DNA of 64,000 nt from G965205725 sp965205725 (GTDB lineage Bacteria > Pseudomonadota > Gammaproteobacteria > Pseudomonadales > Halieaceae): contig OZ242189.1 of NCBI GenBank assembly GCA_965205725.1, positions 558,001-622,000 on the forward strand. The letters are read 5' to 3'. A model generated the notes under the pieces. That model did no database searches and was not told the origin of the DNA. It saw only the letters and a list, made by a program, of their open reading frames with translations. Of this stretch, positions 1 through 7,443 are shown piece after piece (position 1 is the first letter of the stretch; each line of letters opens with the position of its first letter). A program made the translations under genes and the position numbers.

Positions 1-703
1 ACTGCTTGTTCCTGCCGTCTGCCTGGAGCAGATATTCACGCTCTACATGATCGCGTACCAGTTCACGCAAGCGGTCTCTATAGGTTTGCAACTCAGGCAG
101 GGCCGGGCTTTGGCGTCGCTCAAGCTCTACCACTGCACTGCGAATATGCTCTTCGCCCAATTCATCCAGTATTTTTCGGGTGAACTGTCCTCTCTGGGTA
201 AACATCTGAATCTGTGACAAGCCGACGCGTTCGGCTGCCTGGGCAATGGACAGAGCCAGTTGGTTTCTGTCGTCGGCTTGCAGCATCTGCATCAAAGGGG
301 TGTCGAGTTGCGCTTGCAGGTGCTCGTCTGCGGCAAGCTCACCCGCCAGGCCCAGACTCCCGCGCTGCTCGGCGTCGGCTGCCTGCTGCTCAGGGGAGGC
401 TGTTGTCTCTTCCTCCTGAGCCATCTGTTCTTTGGTTACCGGTTCAGTTGCCGGTGGCTCTTGCTCTTTTGCATTGGCCGCACCGGGCAATTCGTATTCG
501 AAAAAGCGATCAAAACACTGTATGAACACGGCTTTTTCATCGGGTGTTTTGGCCAGTGTCTGGCCCAGGCCATCGCGCAGCACGGTGCGGTCTGAGTAGC
601 CGAGCAGGTCGATGACGCGCATCGCATCCAGTGTCTCGGCGGTGGAGATTCTGACATCGTGACTGCGCAAGACGTTAATAAAGCTAACCAGTTTGTTTTG
701 CAT
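1..703 (-). CDS. VWA-domain CoxE-like protein, N-terminal part (cut by window edge)
   Basis: Translating the minus strand from the ATG at 703 gives an uninterrupted frame that runs off the left edge (about 234 codons). It begins MQNKLVSFINVLRSHDVRIS, followed by DRTVLRDGLGQTLAKTPDEK. This N-terminal type is typical of CoxE/YeiR-like proteins, which carry a von Willebrand A domain in the C-terminal half, not visible here. An acidic Gln/Glu-rich linker follows at about residues 80-115. It lies 17 bp downstream of a MoxR ATPase gene, the usual partner: MoxR AAA+ ATPase plus VWA protein act together as a chaperone-like metal or cofactor insertion pair. Family assignment is by pattern plus context; the VWA MIDAS motif itself is outside the window. 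Confidence 0.75.
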   Translation of the reverse strand, partial: MQNKLVSFINVLRSHDVRISTAETLDAMRVIDLLGYSDRTVLRDGLGQTLAKTPDEKAVFIQCFDRFFEYELPGAANAKEQEPPATEPVTKEQMAQEEETTASPEQQAADAEQRGSLGLAGELAADEHLQAQLDTPLMQMLQADDRNQLALSIAQAAERVGLSQIQMFTQRGQFTRKILDELGEEHIRSAVVELERRQSPALPELQTYRDRLRELVRDHVEREYLLQADGRNKQ

Positions 704-720
704 GAGACTCTGGATAGCAA

Positions 721-1647
721 CTAGTTGATGAGGCTGCTGATCTCAGGTTCCGTGGAGGCAATATCGTCCTGAAATTTTAGCAGCACATTGAGCGTGCTGC
801 GTATCATATCTTCGTCCAGCCGGTCGGCGTGCAATAGCAGCAAACTGCGGGCCCAGTCGATGGTTTCGCTGATTGCCGGTGTTTTTTTCAGGTCGAGTTG
901 ACGCAGTGAGTGTACGAACTCCACCAGTTGATGGCGCAGGTTTTCCTCAATATCGGGTACGCGGCTCAGCACAATGCGCTCTTCCAGTTCGGTGCTGGGA
1001 AACGGGATATATAAGTGCAGACAACGGCGTTTCAGTGCGTCTGACAGATCCCGTGTATTGTTACTGGTCAGGAAAACCATGGGCGAGGTTGTGGCCGCTA
1101 CTGTGCCTATTTCGGGAATTGAGACTTGATAATCAGAGAGGATTTCCAGCAGCAAAGATTCAAACTCGTAGTCGGCCTTGTCGACTTCGTCGATGAGCAA
1201 AATAGAGCCGCCTTCTTCCTGCATGGCTTTTAACAGTGGCCGTGGCTCCAGGAAATCTTCCGAATAGAAAATGTCGCCAAACTGATGGAGGCGCTCGACT
1301 GACTCGGCCAGTCCCCTGGCGCCTTGTAGCAGGTCCCCCAGTTTTTCTTTTAAAACCTGGGTGTATAGAAGCTGTTTGCCATACTTCCACTCGTAGAGAG
1401 CTTTTGCTTCGTCCAGACCCTCGTAGCACTGCATCCGAATGAGCGGCACTTCCAGCAGTGTTGAGGTGGTTTTGGCAAGCTCGGTTTTGCCAACTCCGGG
1501 AGGGCCCTCCACCAGGACGGGTTTGCGCAACTGGAATGCGAGAAAGACCGCCGTGGCTATCTCCTGGCTGCAAATGTAGCCGTGCTGTTCGAAGCCTTGT
1601 TCAATAGCTTCTATGGAATCCATCTGCGGGAAGCCTAGTGTGTTCAA
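721..1647 (-). CDS. MoxR-family AAA+ ATPase
   Basis: A 308-residue AAA+ protein. Walker A is GPPGVGKTE at about residues 48-56 and Walker B is ILLIDEVDKAD at about 149-159. A sensor-1-like stretch (VFLTSNNTRDLSDALKRRC) follows. This is the MoxR/CoxD class, which powers maturation of metal enzymes together with VWA partners. A second start at Met9 (position 1623) is equally possible. It lies 28 bp after moaA and 17 bp before the VWA gene, all on the minus strand, so the three probably form one transcript. The moaA neighbour suggests, but does not prove, a link to a molybdenum enzyme, as for coxD/coxE in carbon monoxide dehydrogenase maturation. Confidence 0.9.
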   Translation of the reverse strand: MNTLGFPQMDSIEAIEQGFEQHGYICSQEIATAVFLAFQLRKPVLVEGPPGVGKTELAKTTSTLLEVPLIRMQCYEGLDEAKALYEWKYGKQLLYTQVLKEKLGDLLQGARGLAESVERLHQFGDIFYSEDFLEPRPLLKAMQEEGGSILLIDEVDKADYEFESLLLEILSDYQVSIPEIGTVAATTSPMVFLTSNNTRDLSDALKRRCLHLYIPFPSTELEERIVLSRVPDIEENLRHQLVEFVHSLRQLDLKKTPAISETIDWARSLLLLHADRLDEDMIRSTLNVLLKFQDDIASTEPEISSLIN

Positions 1648-1675
1648 GTTGAATCCTTTGTCTGCGGGGCCGGGT

Positions 1676-2677
1676 TCAGCCGCCTGTCATGTTCATAAAA
1701 CGAACGATGTCCGGTTCGTCTTCGAGGTTAAAGTGGTGTTGCTCTGGTTTGAGGGCCATGGCGCTGACCAGCGCCGCTTGCAGCGACTCGGCGTTACAAC
1801 CTGGGCCGCGTAGTATCTCACGCAAATCCACTGAATGCTCGTTGCCCAGGCACAACAATAACCTGCCCTCTACGGTGACTCGCACACGGTTACAGAGATG
1901 ACAAAAATTGTGGCTGTGCGGGGATATAAAACCGAACCGCGCCGGGCTGTTGTCCACGGCATAGTATTTTGAGGGGCCACCTGTGGATTCCTCTATGGCA
2001 TGCAAACGATAGTGTTGTTGCAGTAGCTCGCGTATTTCATCACTGGAACAAAAACTCAGTGCCCGGTTGTGCTCGTCAATGAGGCCCAGGGGCATTTCTT
2101 CAATAAAGCTCAAATCAATATTTTTGGCCTGGGCGAACGCCGCCAGGGGCAGTATCTCGTCTTCATTGCGACCTTTAAGAATAACCGCATTGAGTTTGAT
2201 GCGAGCAAAATTTGCAGCGATAGCGGCGTCTATGCCTGTTAACACCTGCGCCAGCTCGCCAGTGCGGGTGATGCGTCTGAATTTCTCTGCGTCGAGACTG
2301 TCCAGGCTGATATTGATGCGCTTGATACCGGCATCTTTCAGAGCTTGAGCCAGGCGCTGCAACTGTGAGCCGTTGGTGGTGAGTACCAGTTCTTCGAGGC
2401 CGTCCAGTTGCCCCAGGTTTTCGATCAGTGACATGATGTTGTTGCGAATCAGGGGCTCGCCACCCGTGAGCCGAATTTTCCTGACCCCCAGGCTGACAAA
2501 TGCGCGGGCCACTTGTTCCAGCTCTTCAAGCGTCAATATCTGATCTCGCGGTACAAAGGTCATCTCTTCGGCCATGCAATACACGCAGCGAAAATCGCAG
2601 CGGTCGGTTACCGACAGGCGCACATAGTCAACCGTGCGGCCAAAGCGGTCTGTCAGTTGTGGCGAAGAAGCAGGCAT
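1676..2677 (-). CDS. moaA: GTP 3',8-cyclase MoaA (molybdenum cofactor synthesis)
   Basis: A radical-SAM enzyme of 333 residues, the normal MoaA length. It carries the N-terminal CX3CX2C cluster motif (Cys27, Cys31, Cys34 in TDRCDFRCVYC) and a C-terminal second cluster region, FCHLCNRVRV with a later Cys in LLLCLG. It ends in the family's conserved Gly-Gly (MTGG), which is needed for activity. It makes (8S)-3',8-cyclo-7,8-dihydro-GTP, the first step of molybdopterin synthesis, in the cytoplasm. It is first gene of the moaA-moxR-VWA run and is divergent from the anion transporter gene with only 45 bp between. No moaC or other moa gene is in the window. Confidence 0.97.
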   Translation of the reverse strand: MPASSPQLTDRFGRTVDYVRLSVTDRCDFRCVYCMAEEMTFVPRDQILTLEELEQVARAFVSLGVRKIRLTGGEPLIRNNIMSLIENLGQLDGLEELVLTTNGSQLQRLAQALKDAGIKRINISLDSLDAEKFRRITRTGELAQVLTGIDAAIAANFARIKLNAVILKGRNEDEILPLAAFAQAKNIDLSFIEEMPLGLIDEHNRALSFCSSDEIRELLQQHYRLHAIEESTGGPSKYYAVDNSPARFGFISPHSHNFCHLCNRVRVTVEGRLLLCLGNEHSVDLREILRGPGCNAESLQAALVSAMALKPEQHHFNLEDEPDIVRFMNMTGG

Positions 2678-2722
2678 GGTGCACGATTTTACTGTGAAGT
2701 CAGGCCAGTCACTAGTTAAACT

Positions 2723-4141
2723 GTGCCTCTATTTACAATGCGGGAACCAGCGATGATAGCCAGGCGATTAGGGCAGATAGCGCTGCCAGCAGGCCCTCTG
2801 GTAGCAGCCATGTGCGGCTACCTGCTGTATTTTCAGGGCCTTGGCTACGATATTGCTGTAACCGGGATGATCGCTGTTTGGTGCGTGCTGTGGTGGGTAT
2901 TCGAGCCGCTACCTATTCCGGTCACTTCGCTGTTGCCGCTGGCCTTGCTGCCGCTGCTGGGTGTTTTGACCCCCGCCCAGGTGGGGCAGGCCTATGGCAG
3001 CCCGCTGATATTGCTGTTACTGGGTGGTTTTATCCTTTCGAAAGCCATGGAGCACAGCGGGGCTCATCGCCGCATTGCCTTGAATATGGTGCGTCTGTTT
3101 GGCGGCAATAGTGACCGGCGCCTGGTGTTCGGGTTTATGGCGGCAGCGGCGTTTCTCAGCATGTGGATTTCCAATACGGCCACGGCGTTGATGCTGTTGC
3201 CGGTAGCGCTGGCAGTGCTGGAGAAGGTCGAAGGTGAAGCGCTACAGGTTCCGCTGCTGCTGGGTATTGCTTATGCGGCGAGCGTGGGGGGTATGGGTAC
3301 GCCGATTGGAACCCCACCCAATTTAATTTTCATGCAGGTTTATCAGGAGACTACGGGACTGTCTCTTACTTTTACTGACTGGATGGTATGGGGCCTGCCC
3401 GTGGTGCTGATACTGGTTCCTGTTATCGGCTTTTGGCTGACCCGGAATCTCAGCGGCGGCGGCGGTGCAGACTTGCCAGAGGTCGGGGGTTGGCGTTCGG
3501 AAGAGAAAAGGGTGATGGCTGTGTTTGCGCTCACTGCGCTGGCCTGGATTACCCGCAGTGAGCCCTTTGGTGGCTGGAGTGGCGCACTGGGTTTGCAGAG
3601 CGCAAACGATGCCTCGGTTGCTCTGACTGCGGTGGTATTAATGTTTTTGCTGCCCAGTGGCCGGGGCAGTGGGGAAAAGCTGTTGACTTGGGAGCGAGCT
3701 GTCACTATTCCCTGGGGGGTGTTGCTGCTGTTTGCTGGCGGCATCTGTCTGGCAAAAGCGTTCGTTAGCTCCGGCTTGAGCCATCTGCTGGGCGACTGGC
3801 TGGCGTCTCTGAGCCATCTGCCGGTTTGGTTACTGATGGCTACGATCTGCCTGGTTGTGACATTTCTTACCGAGACGACCTCCAATACCGCCAGTACCAC
3901 TTTGTTAATGCCCATTCTGGCTGCCGCTGCCTTGGCGGCGGGTATAGAACCGGAAATATTGATGGTGCCTGCGGCGATGACTGCCAGTTGCGCATTTATG
4001 CTGCCCGTAGCGACTGCACCCAATAGCGTGGTTTACGGCAGTGGCAAAATACCCATAGGCCGAATGGCCAGGGAAGGGGTGGTGTTGAACCTGGTGGCTG
4101 TGGTGGTTGTAGCCAGCCTGTGCTTTTTTAATTTGGGCTGA
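2723..4141 (+). CDS. SLC13/DASS-family sodium:anion symporter
   Basis: A 472-residue polytopic membrane protein with about 11-12 hydrophobic segments. It has the family-like segment GGFILSKAMEHSGAHRRIA and the paired SNT-type motifs ISNTATALMLLPVALAV (first half) and TETTSNTASTTLLMPIL (second half), which form the sodium and carboxylate sites in DASS transporters. It therefore probably imports a dicarboxylate, sulfate or similar anion across the inner membrane; the substrate cannot be read from sequence. A GTG at 2723 is the longest start, with ATG alternatives at 2738 and 2753. Its stop codon lies in the first unit of a 15-bp tandem array shared with the convergent peroxiredoxin gene. Confidence 0.9.
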   Translation: MPLFTMREPAMIARRLGQIALPAGPLVAAMCGYLLYFQGLGYDIAVTGMIAVWCVLWWVFEPLPIPVTSLLPLALLPLLGVLTPAQVGQAYGSPLILLLLGGFILSKAMEHSGAHRRIALNMVRLFGGNSDRRLVFGFMAAAAFLSMWISNTATALMLLPVALAVLEKVEGEALQVPLLLGIAYAASVGGMGTPIGTPPNLIFMQVYQETTGLSLTFTDWMVWGLPVVLILVPVIGFWLTRNLSGGGGADLPEVGGWRSEEKRVMAVFALTALAWITRSEPFGGWSGALGLQSANDASVALTAVVLMFLLPSGRGSGEKLLTWERAVTIPWGVLLLFAGGICLAKAFVSSGLSHLLGDWLASLSHLPVWLLMATICLVVTFLTETTSNTASTTLLMPILAAAALAAGIEPEILMVPAAMTASCAFMLPVATAPNSVVYGSGKIPIGRMAREGVVLNLVAVVVVASLCFFNLG

Positions 4142-4194
4142 ACTTTATTGGGCTGAACTGTGTTGGGCTAAACTGTGTTGGGCTAAACTACAAC
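4135..4194. repeat. Four 15-bp tandem repeats spanning two convergent stop codons
   Basis: Four units of consensus GGGCTRAACTGTGTT lie at 4135, 4150, 4165 and 4180. The first contains the TGA of the SLC13 gene and the last contains the TAG of the convergent peroxiredoxin gene on the other strand. Because the period is a multiple of three, every unit gives an in-frame TGA or TAA to the plus-strand gene, so there are four consecutive stops. Confidence 0.9.
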
Positions 4195-4667
4195 AATTCC
4201 ATCATGGTTTCGGCTGAACTGACATCGACGCCCGTGTCCGGCTCCACATTCAGGTGCGTCACGCTGCCGTTGTCAACAATCATGGCGAAGCGCTGACTGC
4301 GAGTTCCCAGGCCAAAGCCTGAGCCGTCGAGTTCCAGGCCCAGGGCAGCGGTTAACTCGCCGTTGCCGTCGGCCAGCATCAGTAGCTCTGAGGCATTTTG
4401 TGCCTGGCCCCAGGCACCCATTACGAAGGCGTCGTTTACCGACATGCAGACGATGGTGTCTACACCTTTAGCCTTGATGGTGTCGGCGTTAACGACATAG
4501 CCTGGCAGATGGGTCATTGAGCAGCCGGGGGTGAACGCACCGGGAACAGCAAAGAACACCACTTTCTTGCCGGTAAAGATATCCTCGGTGCTGATATCCT
4601 GCGGCCCTTCTGCCCCCATTATTTTAAGGGTGCAGCCTGGCACTTTGTCGCCTACCTGGATTGTCAT
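4188..4667 (-). CDS. Peroxiredoxin (Prx5 / AhpC-TSA type)
   Basis: Start chosen at 4667 (MTIQVGDKVPGCTLKIMG) because GGAG lies 7-10 bases upstream and the family begins here; the longer open frame to 4817 is unlikely to be translated. The 159-residue protein has the Prx5 peroxidatic site PGAFTPGCS, with the attacking Cys, and the conserved Arg in FGLGTRSQRF. It reduces hydrogen peroxide and organic hydroperoxides in the cytoplasm with thiol donors. It is convergent with the SLC13 gene and follows the tetR gene on the same strand with about 155 bp between, so it may be separately promoted. A 14-bp tandem duplication (AGAGTATAGACGAA, at 4741-4768) lies upstream. Confidence 0.95.
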   Translation of the reverse strand: MTIQVGDKVPGCTLKIMGAEGPQDISTEDIFTGKKVVFFAVPGAFTPGCSMTHLPGYVVNADTIKAKGVDTIVCMSVNDAFVMGAWGQAQNASELLMLADGNGELTAALGLELDGSGFGLGTRSQRFAMIVDNGSVTHLNVEPDTGVDVSSAETMMELL

Positions 4668-4823
4668 GTCGGTCTCCGTTTTCATGGGCCAGGGTTGTGG
4701 TGAAGCAGTACCCGGCTGTGCTGCTCTGTCGGTCAGGTAAAGAGTATAGACGAAAGAGTATAGACGCGAATCTCTGCCAGTGGGTATTTTTCTAAACGGC
4801 TCGCTTGGCCGGCGCACATCAGG

Positions 4824-5486
4824 TTAGCGCGCTGCTCGCGCTGCTAAAGCTGCGGGCTGGATAATTTGGTGGTAAATCTGTTGCACTTGCCCGTAGAAGT
4901 CGCGCTGGTGCTCGCCGAGGTAGGGCGCAATCATATTCATTAACTGGTAGACCCCCTGGTGGATAACCAGAGCCGGTGCCCGCTCGTCGTGCAGCAGGTG
5001 GTCGTAGTTGAGCCAGTAGTTGAGTAGCAAGACCATATTGTCAACCAGGGCATTGACTTCCGATGCCTCATTGTCGACCACGGATTCCTGGGTAAGGATT
5101 GTCCACACAGCGTGAATGGCTGTCTTCTTCAGGGCCAATATGCGGCGAAATCTTTTTTTCAGCTCCGGGTAGCGCTCAAGCAAGTCGCTGAGGTTGCGGT
5201 ATAGAAAGCGGTAGTTATACATCTCCTCAAACATCACATAGAGATAGAGCCAGTTATCTTCGACACTGAGTGGTTTTTCGATTGGCGCGTTGAGAATTTC
5301 ACTGAGTCCCAGCTCAAACTGCGTGAACAGCTCGGCAATAATGCTGTCTTTGCCCTTGAAGTGGTAGTAGAGATTGCCGGGGCTGATATCCATTTCATTG
5401 GCAATATCAACGGTGGTGGTGCTGGCTTCACCCTCTGTGTTAAACAGCAGTAAGCCGGTGTAAAGAATTCGGTCCCTGGTTTTCAT
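4824..5486 (-). CDS. TetR-family transcriptional regulator
   Basis: A 220-residue regulator with an N-terminal TetR helix-turn-helix at about residues 5-50 (TTTVDIANEMDISPGNLYYHF, a canonical recognition helix ending in YYHF) and a helical ligand-binding C-terminal domain rich in Tyr, Leu and Trp. The ligand and target are unknown. The start ATG at 5486 is the last member of a repeat ladder of RTGAAA units (5487-5640), so initiation may be unusual. The neighbouring phasin and hydrolase genes suggest, weakly, a role in lipid or polyester metabolism. Confidence 0.9.
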   Translation of the reverse strand: MKTRDRILYTGLLLFNTEGEASTTTVDIANEMDISPGNLYYHFKGKDSIIAELFTQFELGLSEILNAPIEKPLSVEDNWLYLYVMFEEMYNYRFLYRNLSDLLERYPELKKRFRRILALKKTAIHAVWTILTQESVVDNEASEVNALVDNMVLLLNYWLNYDHLLHDERAPALVIHQGVYQLMNMIAPYLGEHQRDFYGQVQQIYHQIIQPAALAARAAR

Positions 5487-5640
5487 AGCAGAGTTTTCAT
5501 AGCAGAGTTTTCATAGCAGAGCTTTCATAACAGGACTTTCACGGCAGGGTTTTCACAGACAGAGCTTTTTCACGACAGGGTTTTCACAGGCAGGGTTTTC
5601 ACGGCAGGGTTTTCACAGACAGAGCTTTCACAGACAGGCT
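5487..5640 (-). repeat. Ladder of ten 14-17 nt repeats forming overlapping mini-ORFs before tetR
   Basis: Read on the minus strand, RTG start codons followed by AAA lie at 5631, 5616, 5602, 5587, 5573, 5556, 5542, 5528, 5514 and 5500, then at tetR itself (5486). Spacings are 14, 15 or 17 nt. In each 14- or 17-nt unit the frame closes with a TGA that overlaps the next start (RTGA), for example MKTLL, MKALL, MKVLL and MKTLP; the 15-nt units read into the next unit. No Shine-Dalgarno is visible inside units. Confidence 0.85.
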
Positions 5641-5649
5641 TGCCATCGG

Positions 5650-5676
5650 GGGCGGCAACCTGGGTGGGTTGCTCCG
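5650..5676 (-). terminator. Possible hairpin after the phasin gene
   Basis: On the minus strand, just past the phasin stop at 5683, GCGGAGCAACC can pair with GGTTGCCGC across a short loop. No T-tract follows, so this is only a candidate terminator or RNA-stability hairpin. Confidence 0.35.
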
Positions 5677-5682
5677 CCTCGA

Positions 5683-6093
5683 TCACCCGCTCTTTTTCTT
5701 GCGTGTTGCAGTCTTGCGCGCAGGCTTGTTCACGGCTGCGGCAATGGCATCTACTTTCTCTGTAAGGGCATCCAGCTTGGCGCTGATTTCCGTCAGGTCG
5801 TCGTGACGGCCACCCAGGTTGAGGCTGAAATTTTCCCGCACTTTGCGGATGCGCTCTTCGACAGAGCTGGTGCTGGTTTCCTGAATGCTGGACAGCGAAT
5901 CCCGGACTTCATCCTCTAGCTTTTCGCCTTTTTTTACCAGGTCCTTAAACAGGCGCGGCGGCTCTTTAGTGGCCTTGTCGAGCCGGTCTTGTGCTTCATC
6001 AAGGGCTTTTCCATAAGCGCCCAGGCCTGCCAGCCAGATGTTTTTTGCAATTTCACTCGCTTTGTCAGATACACTGGACTTGTCGTCGCTCAT
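5683..6093 (-). CDS. Phasin-family protein (polyester granule associated)
   Basis: A 136-residue helical protein containing NIWLAGLGAYGKALDEAQ near the N-terminus, the signature of the PhaF/PhaI-type phasin superfamily. A long amphipathic helix and a heptad-like segment follow (LTEISAKLDALTEKVDAIAAAV, split here as LTEISAKLDAL and TEKVDAIAAAV). It ends in a basic tail PARKTATRKKKSG. Such proteins coat polyhydroxyalkanoate granules; the Lys/Arg-rich tail could also bind DNA, as in PhaF. No PHA synthase gene is in the window. The divergent alpha/beta hydrolase gene starts 323 bp away. A terminator-like hairpin sits in the leader (6142-6163). Confidence 0.88.
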   Translation of the reverse strand: MSDDKSSVSDKASEIAKNIWLAGLGAYGKALDEAQDRLDKATKEPPRLFKDLVKKGEKLEDEVRDSLSSIQETSTSSVEERIRKVRENFSLNLGGRHDDLTEISAKLDALTEKVDAIAAAVNKPARKTATRKKKSG

Positions 6094-6141
6094 GTTGATT
6101 TCCTCTTGGGTTTCTGTCTGACAAGGGGTTTAATGATACAC

Positions 6142-6163
6142 AAAAAAGGGGCATAAATGCCCC
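6142..6163 (-). terminator. Terminator-like hairpin in the phasin leader
   Basis: On the minus strand GGGGCATTTATGCCCC (stem GGGGCA/TGCCCC) is followed directly by TTTTTT, the form of an intrinsic terminator. It lies 55 bp upstream of the phasin ATG on the same strand, where no upstream gene needs terminating, so it may be an attenuator or may block antisense transcription. The rest of 6094-6416 holds no gene I can support. Confidence 0.6.
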
Positions 6164-6416
6164 TAAAGTTATCCTGTATTCTTGCTGTGCGGAATAAGCG
6201 AGCGGGACTGGCAACCCGTCGAAGCTGGCGCGTGTCCTGGCCGGGCGCGAGCTCAACCCACGGCCCTGGTGCCTGCGACGAGCATTGTGGTATATATATT
6301 TGAACTTCAAGCGGCCTGTGTCCTGCTGCTCTGCGCATTATTGGTTGCTTTGCCAGAAATCGCGTGGCTATAGTGTGGTCAGCTTGAACAATGAACCTGC
6401 TTTTAGAGGTCTGCTT

Positions 6417-7205
6417 ATGAGTGCTGCTGCGGCTGTTTTACGTCCTTCGCTTTTGCAATCGGCTATGGAGTTTCGGGCCTTGTTTGAAATGATGTCGCTG
6501 CCAGTGGCGGCACCCATGCTGAACTGGGCACCCAGGGGAGAGGGTCAGCCGGTACTGGTGCTGCCCGGTTTTTTTGCAGCAGACCGCAGTACCTCGAAAT
6601 TGCGTAAGTATTTGAGAGCTAAAAACTTTAAACCCTATGCCTGGGAGCAGGGCCGGAATCCGGGTTTGAGTATGGCGCTGTATGAAAACCTCGAACGGCG
6701 GGTTCTGGAGCTTTCCGAGAAACACACCGCCAAAGTCAGCCTGGTGGGTTGGAGTCTCGGTGGGTTCTATGCGCGGGTGCTGGCGCACAAACTGCCCGAC
6801 GAGGTGCGTCAAGTGGTCACGCTTGGCTCGCCGTTTAATGTGAGCCAGTCCGGGGCCGTTACCGGTGCGGTGGAGCGATTGTACGAGCGTATGAATCCCA
6901 ATCAGCAAGATGACCCGCTATTGGCACAGCAAGCTCTATGGAAGACCCCGCCACCCGTGCCGTCCACCGCCATTTATAGCGAGGGGGATGGTATTGCCCA
7001 TTGGAGCTGTTGCATCGATCAGGAAAATGAAGTCACCGAGAATATGCAGATTCCCGGCAGTCACCTGGGTATGACGCACAACCCACTGGTTTTATATGCT
7101 ATCGCTGATCGTCTTGCCCAAAAAGAGGGGCACTGGCGTCCCTTCACCATTGCCCGTCATCTCAAGCAGATGTTTTGGCGTAGGCCGCGCCTGCTCAGGC
7201 ACTGA
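6417..7205 (+). CDS. Alpha/beta-hydrolase, lipase-like
   Basis: Start set at the ATG at 6417, which follows AGAGG; the frame is open to 6285 but those residues look non-coding. The 262-residue protein has the oxyanion-region strand VLVLPGFFAADRSTSKLR, the nucleophile elbow GWSLGG and a late His in GSHLGMTHNP. This arrangement resembles small triacylglycerol-lipase/PGAP1-like hydrolases that act on ester bonds. Substrate is unknown. Its position, divergent from a phasin gene, makes a role in polyester or lipid turnover possible, but that is inference. Confidence 0.82.
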   Translation: MSAAAAVLRPSLLQSAMEFRALFEMMSLPVAAPMLNWAPRGEGQPVLVLPGFFAADRSTSKLRKYLRAKNFKPYAWEQGRNPGLSMALYENLERRVLELSEKHTAKVSLVGWSLGGFYARVLAHKLPDEVRQVVTLGSPFNVSQSGAVTGAVERLYERMNPNQQDDPLLAQQALWKTPPPVPSTAIYSEGDGIAHWSCCIDQENEVTENMQIPGSHLGMTHNPLVLYAIADRLAQKEGHWRPFTIARHLKQMFWRRPRLLRH

Positions 7206-7349
7206 CATCCCTCGCTGTAATTGACGGGCGCAACCGCGCGGGCTAACGGCTGGCATTCTCTGCTGCCCCAGGTTATTTGCTTCAGGCTCCCGCTATGGGT
7301 TGCCCCGCAAGAGGGAGTGGCAATGGCGCTAATTCAAAGAAAACTATTG

Positions 7350-7437
7350 GCACCCGCCATAGGGCGCGGCTGGTTTACGGGTTGCCTATGGCGTTCTTAC
7401 AGGCAAACCGGGGCCGGAGCGGACTGATACGGGTGCC
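7350..7437 (-). terminator. Nested hairpin terminator downstream of pckA
   Basis: On the minus strand, 7 bases past the pckA stop, an outer stem GGCACCCG/CGGGTGCC (7430-7437 with 7350-7357) encloses an inner stem GCCATAGG/CCTATGGC (7385-7392 with 7356-7363; the two stems share two bases). AATAGTTTTCTTT follows. This is a plausible intrinsic terminator. The remainder of 7206-7443 has no recognisable gene. Confidence 0.5.
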
Positions 7438-7443
7438 CTGTCT

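Noticed and set aside
4668..4817. 50-residue N-terminal extension of the peroxiredoxin
   Set aside because: The conserved family start and GGAG site are at 4667; the extension has no similarity to the family.
5487..5640. CRISPR array
   Set aside because: Units of 14-17 bp are adjacent with no unique spacers; it is a tandem repeat. The same holds for 15104-15266.
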